From Larix kaempferi (lineage: Eukaryota > Streptophyta > Pinopsida > Pinales > Pinaceae): 64,000 nucleotides of DNA. The notes beneath the pieces are model-generated. The model saw only the letters and a program-made list of their open reading frames with translations. It did not search any database and was not told where the DNA came from. Position numbers and translations under genes: made by a program. Shown piece by piece: positions 58,231-64,000 of the stretch. The stretch is from contig BSBM01000150.1 in NCBI GenBank assembly GCA_027924585.1, positions 16,846,001 through 16,910,000 on the forward strand, in the 5' to 3' direction. Positions within the stretch are counted from its first letter, which is position 1; each line of letters opens with the position of its first letter.

Positions 58231-59040
58231 ATGGCTACAAGACTTAGGTTGGAAGATAGGCTAAATGGGACAGGGAATTTTGTTCCATGGAAGGCTAGGA
58301 TAATGCTTATCTTGGAGGAAAATGAACTATGGGATGAAGTGGTAAACAATACTACAACAAAACCTATTCGGATTCCCACTGCTACAAATGCACAAGCATT
58401 AGCAGCTTTCCACAAGAAGGACTGTAAGGCTAGGAGAATTGTTCTAGATGCAGTTAAAGACCACATTATTCCACATATTTCAGGTAAAGACCGTGCATAT
58501 AAAATGTGGGATGCTTTGACCAGTTTATACCAGAGGACTAATGAGAACCGGAAGATGGTTTTAAGAGAGAAGCTGAAGGGTATAAAGATGAACAATGCAA
58601 AGGGAGTGACATCCTACCTCACTAGGATATCTCAGGTTAGAGATGAGCTTGCAGCAGTTGGGGAGGTAGTTTCAGCCACTGAGCTAGTGCGGACAGTAGT
58701 AAATGGTGTGACCAAGCCATGGTTAGTTTTTGTGTAGGCTATAGTTGGCAGAAAGAACTTACCTTCCTGGGATAGGTTGTGGGATGATTTTGTACAGGAG
58801 GAGACCAGGAGAGGTCTTATGCAGGGGCCAAGGCAGCTCTTCACAGGATAGGGAGGATGAGGAGAATGTGGCATTGACTGCAAAAGAAAAGAAGAAATCC
58901 AAGAAGGGCCCCAAGCAGGGTGGGGCTAAGCAATAGCAGCAACACGGTGGACAAAAGAAAGACTTAAGCAAAGTCAAGTGCTTTGCTTATCAGAGATTTG
59001 GGCACTATGCTTCACAGTGTCCAAAGAAGAAGAAGAAGCA
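58231..59040 (+). pseudogene. Copia gag with altered zinc knuckle
   Basis: The frame from ATG 58231 (MATRLRLEDRLNGTGNFVPW) shows the usual gag features: NFVPWKARIMLILEENELWD, AYKMWDALTSLYQRTNENRK, LREKLKGIKM and YLTRISQVRDELAAVGE. A TAG at 58735-58737 stands where V-Q-A-I would be expected. After decay the zinc knuckle reads CFAYQRFGHYASQC (58979-59020): the second Cys is Tyr, spacing otherwise C-x2-C-x4-H-x4-C. It is in frame with the protease that follows. Confidence 0.85.
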
Positions 59041-60418
59041 GTAGACAGCAGCCTCAGCAGAGATTGATGATTTTGGAGAGAGATTTCAGAGAGAGTTTTC
59101 TCTTTGTGCTGAACATGTTAAGAGACAGAGAGCCTCTATTATCACCAGCACTGATTTAGATATCAAGAGGGAGTATTCCTTGTTGACTGGCCATCATATG
59201 GGCGCATCTACCACCAGCACTTGGTATATTGATAGCGGAGCTTCGAGTCACATGACAAGTGCTCGAGTGATGTTCTCTGAGCTTTCACAGACAAGTGTAG
59301 ATGTGGAGGTTGTACTGGGAGATGACACGGTTGTCAGAGCTATTGGACGTGGAACCATTATTTTTCAGAGGGAGTCCATGAGTCCTATGATTTTGAGGGA
59401 TGTGTTGTTTGTCCCTGGGCTAAAAAAGAACTTGGTATCAGTTTCCACTATTGAGGATAGCGGTCTTGGGGTTTGTTTCATGGATGGAAATGTGCATATA
59501 TTCCCCAAGACTGCAGGACCATCTACCTCTTTGGGCATTGGGGTTAGATGCGGGAAACTATACAAGCTCTTATTTCAGAGCCAGCATGCTTTCGCACACA
59601 ACAGTAGCAGTGAGCTTTGCAAGCTATGGCTTTGGAGGATGGCCCATTTGCATCATCCAGCTTTGAGATTGTTGAGGAGTATGGTTACAGGTCTACCAGA
59701 GTTCAGCAGAAAGCACAGTGATGTATGCAGAGGGTGTGCTTTGGGAAAGTACACCAAGACTGTTTTTCCGTGCAGTGACAGCAGGTCAACAGGGGTGCTC
59801 GATTTGATTCACTCAGATTTATGTGGTCCTATGTCATATGTTTCCTTGACAGGATTTGAATATTATGTCACTTTCATCGATGACTATTCCTGGAAAACCT
59901 AGATCTACTTCTTGAGGAGCAAGAAGTCAGTTGATGTCTTGCGGAACTTCCAAGAGTTCAAAGCTCTTGTGGAGAATCAGACAAGGAGGAGGATTCAGGT
60001 TCTGAGATCAGACAATGGGGGCGAGTATACCTCCAATGAGTTCGATAAGTTTTGCATACAGGAGGGCATACAGAGACAGTTGACAGTACCATATACTCCT
60101 GAGCAGAATGGAGTAGCTGAAAGGAAGAACATGACTATTGTGGGAGCAGCGAGAGCTATGCTTCATGATCAGAGTCTTCCTTTCTTTCTTTGGGCAGAGG
60201 CTTGCAGTACAGCTGTTTACCTTCAGAACAGGAGTTCCCACCGTGCCTTGGGGAGGAAGACTCCCGAGGAGATGTTCACAGGCAAGAAGCCTGAGGTTGG
60301 TCATTTTCGCATATTTGGTTGCTTGACTTACTCTCATGTCCCTTCAGAGAAGAGGACAAAGTTGGACCCCACTGCAGAGAGAGGCATCTTTGTGGGCTAT
60401 GGGGAGGAAGACTCCTGA
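59041..60418 (+). pseudogene. Copia protease and integrase (with one nonsense codon)
   Basis: Protease: WYIDSGASSHMTSA (D-S-G-A active site, about 59222-59262). Pre-integrase zinc region: LWLWRMAHLHHPALRLL, then CRGCALGK. Integrase core: DLIHSDLCGPM (first Asp), FIDDYS, RSDNGGEYTSNEFDKF (second Asp) and PEQNGVAERKN (Glu), so all D-D-E residues are present. A TAG at 59900-59902 replaces the Trp expected after KT. The frame ends at 60418 because of the 151-bp tandem duplication. Confidence 0.9.
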
Positions 60419-60551
60419 GGAGATGTTCACAGGCAAGAAGCCTAAGGTTGGTCATTTTCGCATATTTGGTTGCTTGACTTACTCTCATGTCCCTTCGGAG
60501 AAGAGGACAAAGTTGGACCCCACTGTAGAGGGAGGCATATTTGTGGGCTAT
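60250..60551 (+). repeat. 151-bp tandem duplication within integrase
   Basis: Copies 60250-60400 and 60401-60551 both start GGGGAGGAAGACTCC and run to TTTGTGGGCTATG. Only a few substitutions separate them. 151 is not a multiple of three, so the reading frame shifts. Confidence 0.95.
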
Positions 60552-62231
60552 GATGAGACTTCGAAGGATTTCCGCATTTATCTTCTTGCACTCAAGAAAG
60601 TTGTTGTGAGGCGGGAAGTGAGGTTTGAGGAGGAGAGAGCCTTCAAGAAGTCTAGAGAGTTGGAGTATGAGGAGTCACGAGCTTCCACACCTCAGGTGAC
60701 ACAGGTATCTTCAGTTCAGAGTATTGGATCACAGGTTTCAGGAGTGACTGGGCCACAGGTTATAGGCACGGGTTCTACATGTACAGTAGTACAGCCAGCA
60801 GGTATTTTAGGGACAGGTTGTGGATCTCAGGTCACAGGTTCACCAGTTGTAGCTTCTGGATCACTGAGTTCACCAGTGGCTATTTCATCAGCTACTGGTT
60901 CACAGGTTGTTGGGCCATCTACTTCTGGCAGTTCTTCAAATGAGGATAGACTAGTTTGGGAGCCACCTTCAGGGAAGAGGAAGTCTAAACGGCTTCGCGA
61001 TACCTTGAAGGAAGCAGAGTCATTTGGTAGGCCCCAAGAGTCTATTCGGACAATTGTGATGCCTGACAGATTGGGTATGGCATTAGTTGCTAGTCTTCGT
61101 GAGTCAGAGCCTTCTACTTTTGAGGAGGCCTCTCAACATCAAGTTTGGAGAGATGCCATGATGGAAGAATACCATTCCATCATGAAGAATGATGTATGGG
61201 AGATTGTACCGAGACCAAAGGGGAAGTCAGTGGTGACTTCCAAGTGGATTTACAAGGTGAAGCATGTTGCAGATGGCAGTGTGGAGAAGTTCAAGGCTCG
61301 CTTTGTGGCACGATGGTTTTCACAGATAGAGGGAGTAGATTATGATGAGGCCTTTGCACCGGTTGCTTGATATTGTTCTATTAGAGTAGTGATTTCCATG
61401 GCAGCAAAGATGGGTTGGAAGATCCACCAGATGGATGTGAAAACCGCATTTCTCAATGGTCTTCTGCAGGAGGAGGTTTATTTGGCGCAACCTCAGGGCT
61501 TTGAGATTCATGGGAGGGATTCTCATGTGTGCAGGCTGAAGAAGGCCTTGTATGGTTTGAAGCAAGCTCCTTGAGTTTGGTATTCCAGGATTGATGCATA
61601 TCTGTTGTCGATGGGATTTCAAAAGAGTGAGGTTGATCCCAATCTTACTTCATTGTTGTGGTTCATGGGGATCCACTCATTCTTCTGTTGTGCGTTGATG
61701 ATTTGTTTATCACAGGGGAGGAGCGTCTCATTGCAGCTTGCAAGAGAGATCTTGCTTCAGAGTATCAGATGACAGATATTGGGCTGATGCACTATAATTT
61801 GGGGATGGAGGTTTGGCAGAAGCCTGGTCATATTTTCCTGGGACAAGGAAAGTATGCTGCAGATATTCTAAGGAGATTTCGGATGGAGGACTGCAGGCCT
61901 ATGTCCACGCCTATGATTACCAACTGGAAGCAACTTCATGCTTCTGAGGGGCAGTTGGTAGATCCTACATTATATCGTCAGCTCATTGGTTCATTGATGT
62001 ATCTGGTCAACACCAGGCCAGACTTATGTTTTGCGGTGAACACTCTCAATCAGTTCATGGTGGAGCTTAGGAGAGTGCACTGGACAACCGCGAAACATGT
62101 GTTGAGATAGCTTGCAGGGGCAGTGGATTTTGGTTTGGACTACAAGAGTTCGGGTGGAGTTAGTTTGGTTGGCTTCACGGATTCAGATTGGGCAGGCAAT
62201 GTGATAGATTAGAAGAGCACTTCCGGTTGTT
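60336..62231 (+). pseudogene. Copia integrase C-terminus, reverse transcriptase and partial RNase H
   Basis: The second duplication copy restores a frame that runs to 61370: FRIFGCLTYSHVPSEKRTKL, a Ser/Gly/Val-rich linker (about 60690-60930), then WRDAMMEEYHSIMKNDVWEI, SKWIYKVKHVADGSVEKFKA and FAPVA. A TGA (61368-61370) replaces the expected Arg. IHQMDVKTAFLNGLLQEEVY follows, then a second TGA at 61572-61574 where KQAPR is expected, and a frameshift near 61650. The catalytic box reads LLLCVDDLFITG (61679-61714) with Cys for the usual Tyr. RNase H begins GFTDSDWAGN and stops at TAG 62210-62212. Confidence 0.88.
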
Positions 62232-62964
62232 GCTTGTTACCAACTTATTTGTACCATAGTTGGATTATCTGAAGAGCCGCCATTTGACAAACATGATGAA
62301 TGTTTGTACTCTAGTGTATCAGATGATCCAGCATTTGTGCCTAACCAATTTTGACTAGTCAGTTTTGTTTTTCAGTCGACATGACCATGGCCCCATGGGA
62401 TTTGTAATAAAGTGTGCTAGTAGGATTCTAAGTGTCTCAGTTCCCCATGACTTGATCAAGCAACTAAGGTATTCCGGGTCCTTAGGTTTGGGGTTTTTAA
62501 TTATTTTTTAATTTTTAATAAATTTCTCTATAGTTTAAATAGAGAAATTTCAATTTGTAATATGTCAATCATCCGGGATCCGATTTCAGTGATTGAAGGC
62601 TCCAGACTTGAGCCAAAAATCATTCATGATCCCTGGACCAGTTTATCCTAAGTTTCGGATGTCAATTAGGCGTCATAATTAATAATTTCTCAAAAAACCC
62701 AGTTACAGAGAAATTATTAATTAAAATAATAAAAATGATTATTTTGGAGATAATCCAAATCTCTCCAAAATAATCCAAAAAGAATAAAGTAAAAGGCTAA
62801 TTGACATGGCAGTGGACATTAATGAAGATTCCAATCATCTCAGTCATCATTCAGTTGAGTATACAATCAGCACAAGCTTATCTTCACCAAGCAATTCGCC
62901 ATCCTTCACCAAGAAATTCGATTTGATGTGTTGGCACGTGACTATTGGGTTGGTGGTTGCATTT
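62232..62964 (+). repeat. LTR-type remnant, family L, copy B
   Basis: Alignable with 34387-35340 from the first bases (TGTTACCAACTT, CATAGTTGGATT, AGAGCCGCCATTTG, GACATGACCATGGCCCCATG, GTGTGCTAGTAGGAT) through the CTCTATAGTTTAAATAGAGAAAT and AATTATTAATTAAAATAAT blocks to ATTGGGTTGGTGGTT. It lacks about 150 bp present in copy A (34620-34840). Homology ends at about 62963 where the gypsy frame starts. Confidence 0.7.
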
Positions 62965-64000
62965 ATGGATACACTAAAACAGAATTGCGCAGAGGCACTA
63001 TTACTTTGGCCTCTCATGATTGAAAGTTTTCAACTCACCTTCAGCTTTGAGTCAGAACATCCAAGCATTGATCAGGCTTTAAAGTGTATTAAAAAGAAGG
63101 TATTTGAGCAATGTCCGTTATCAGAGTATTCTCAACCAGACTGGGCTGTCCAGATGGAACATGCCCTGGAATGCTATAATTTTGCCGCTGGAGAAGAGGA
63201 TGATGATCCTCGCAACATCAATATTCCAGAGTCAGAAGGGACGCGCAAAGTCGAAGGCCCTCAACTTGATATCCCTGCCATTACAGAACACATCAAGCTC
63301 AAGAAGATTAACATTGGTACAGAAGCCGAACCCAAGGTTGCCTCTATAGGAGATTATTGGGATGATGAAACTGTTGACCACATTGCAGATTTACTACACG
63401 AGTACCAGGACATCTTTCCTACCAAGTTTACAGAAATGAATGGCATCCTAGGAGATTTAGGAGTTATGCGCATACCTTTGAAAGCGGATGCTAAGCCAGT
63501 AAAACAGCGCCCGTACAGGTTGAACCCGCGATATAAAGAAAGGGTCAGAGAAGAAATTGATAAGATGCTCGCAGCTGGTATCATTGAGCCAGTAGAGGAA
63601 AGTGATTGGATTAGTCCTATGGTGGTACAAGAGAAAAAGGCAAAAGGTGAAATAAGAATCTGCGTGGACCTGCGCAAGCTCAACGATGCATCAGCACATG
63701 ATCCATTTCCTACGCCCTTTACAGACGAAGTGCTTGATAATGTTGGAGGACAAGAGGCTTACTCCTTCACTGATGGCTTTTCAGGATACCATCAGATCAG
63801 AATCCATCCAGACGACCGCCATAAGACCACTTTTGCGACTGAATGGGGCTCATTCCAGTATACGGTAATGCCCTTTGGTCTTAAAAACGCTCCTGCTATC
63901 TTCTCTAGAGTCGTTGTTGCTGTTTTTAAAGAGTTTATCCATAAGTTTCTAGAAGTCTATTTTGATGACTGGACTGTGTTTGGTTTACTAAAGAACCATA
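62965..64000 (+). CDS. Ty3/gypsy pol, reverse transcriptase, open to the window edge
   Basis: A frame of at least 345 codons without any stop runs from ATG 62965 past the right edge. The first ~140 residues (SEHPSIDQALKCIKKKVFEQ, then DYWDDETVDHIADLLHEYQD, IFPTKFTEM) are the segment before the gypsy reverse transcriptase. The core follows: RPYRLNPRYKERVREEIDKM, LAAGIIEPVEESDWISPMVV, EIRICVDLRKLNDASAHDPF, SFTDGFSGYHQIRIHPDDRH, FATEWGSFQYTVMPFGLKNA and the catalytic box VYFDDWTVFG (Y-F-D-D). Motif order and the MPFGLKNAP signature place it in Ty3/gypsy. The true polyprotein start lies upstream and was lost at the junction with the LTR-type sequence, so the ATG is only the first Met after the breakpoint. 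Confidence 0.93.
   Translation, partial: MDTLKQNCAEALLLWPLMIESFQLTFSFESEHPSIDQALKCIKKKVFEQCPLSEYSQPDWAVQMEHALECYNFAAGEEDDDPRNINIPESEGTRKVEGPQLDIPAITEHIKLKKINIGTEAEPKVASIGDYWDDETVDHIADLLHEYQDIFPTKFTEMNGILGDLGVMRIPLKADAKPVKQRPYRLNPRYKERVREEIDKMLAAGIIEPVEESDWISPMVVQEKKAKGEIRICVDLRKLNDASAHDPFPTPFTDEVLDNVGGQEAYSFTDGFSGYHQIRIHPDDRHKTTFATEWGSFQYTVMPFGLKNAPAIFSRVVVAVFKEFIHKFLEVYFDDWTVFGLLKNH

Larger units (their letters stand above)
57100..62231 (+). mobile_element. Ty1/copia element, near full length but lacking its 3' end
   Basis: LTR 57100-58134 (TGTTGAATTTT...AACTTTCA), primer-binding site TGGTATCACAGC (58135-58146), gag, zinc knuckle, protease, integrase, reverse transcriptase and the start of RNase H in the canonical copia order. 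Homology breaks at about 62231 inside RNase H, where an unrelated LTR-type sequence starts; the right LTR is missing. At least six nonsense codons and one 151-bp duplication inactivate it. It lies in R1 copy 3 and is antisense to the glycosyltransferase gene. Confidence 0.92.

Noticed and set aside
1-64000. CRISPR arrays, bacterial operons, rRNA or tRNA genes, organelle insertions
   Set aside because: None seen; all TGGTATCAGAGC-like sites are primer-binding sites next to LTR ends, not tRNA genes.

Overview
The window looks like nuclear DNA from a large, repeat-rich plant genome, most likely a gymnosperm (conifer type). It is AT-rich. Its one confident host gene has exons of 80-500 bp spread over more than 25 kb, with one intron of 20.3 kb. 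Nearly everything else is plant LTR retrotransposon sequence of the Ty1/copia and Ty3/gypsy types, most of it broken, plus non-LTR fragments and several minisatellites. The species call is inference.

Layout. 1-5.6 kb: a decayed gypsy integrase and 3' end, interrupted inside the integrase by a deleted copia-type element (1671-4429, target duplication AATAG). 5.6-9 kb: AT-rich relics, one possible LINE zinc-finger fragment. 9.0-15.1 kb: two decayed minus-strand ORFs of gag-like/coiled-coil character, then a minisatellite built of palindromes. 18751-21655: a complete non-autonomous LTR element with only a gag-like ORF. 22387-25004: an unusual LTR element whose 5' LTR is an almost perfect 464-bp palindrome, so both outer ends are the same LTR terminus; GTCGC repeats flank the whole. 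25.5-28.4 kb: minisatellites and tandem duplications.

29131-54451 (minus): the last ten exons (about 815 codons) of a plant glycosyltransferase-family protein of the At4g01210/At5g04480 type. Every exon joins in frame by GT-AG introns. Its intron between 31080 and 51365 holds a dispersed repeat in inverted copies, two convergent LTR-type remnants that share covarying hairpins, a tandem-duplicated AT-rich tract, a PBS-bearing remnant and a deleted copia element (47.49-51.19 kb). The N-terminal exons are not in the window, so the copia (57100-62231) and gypsy (62965 to the end) sequences on the right lie in an upstream intron or 5' flank, antisense to the gene.

The window contains one gene surrounded by layered retroelements, not an operon or cooperating system. 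The most unusual objects are the palindromic-LTR insertion, the bulged hairpin conserved with compensatory changes in three retroelement-associated copies, and the palindrome-containing minisatellite upstream of an unrecognised decayed ORF. The gypsy reverse transcriptase at the right edge is the only retroelement pol segment here without a single stop.
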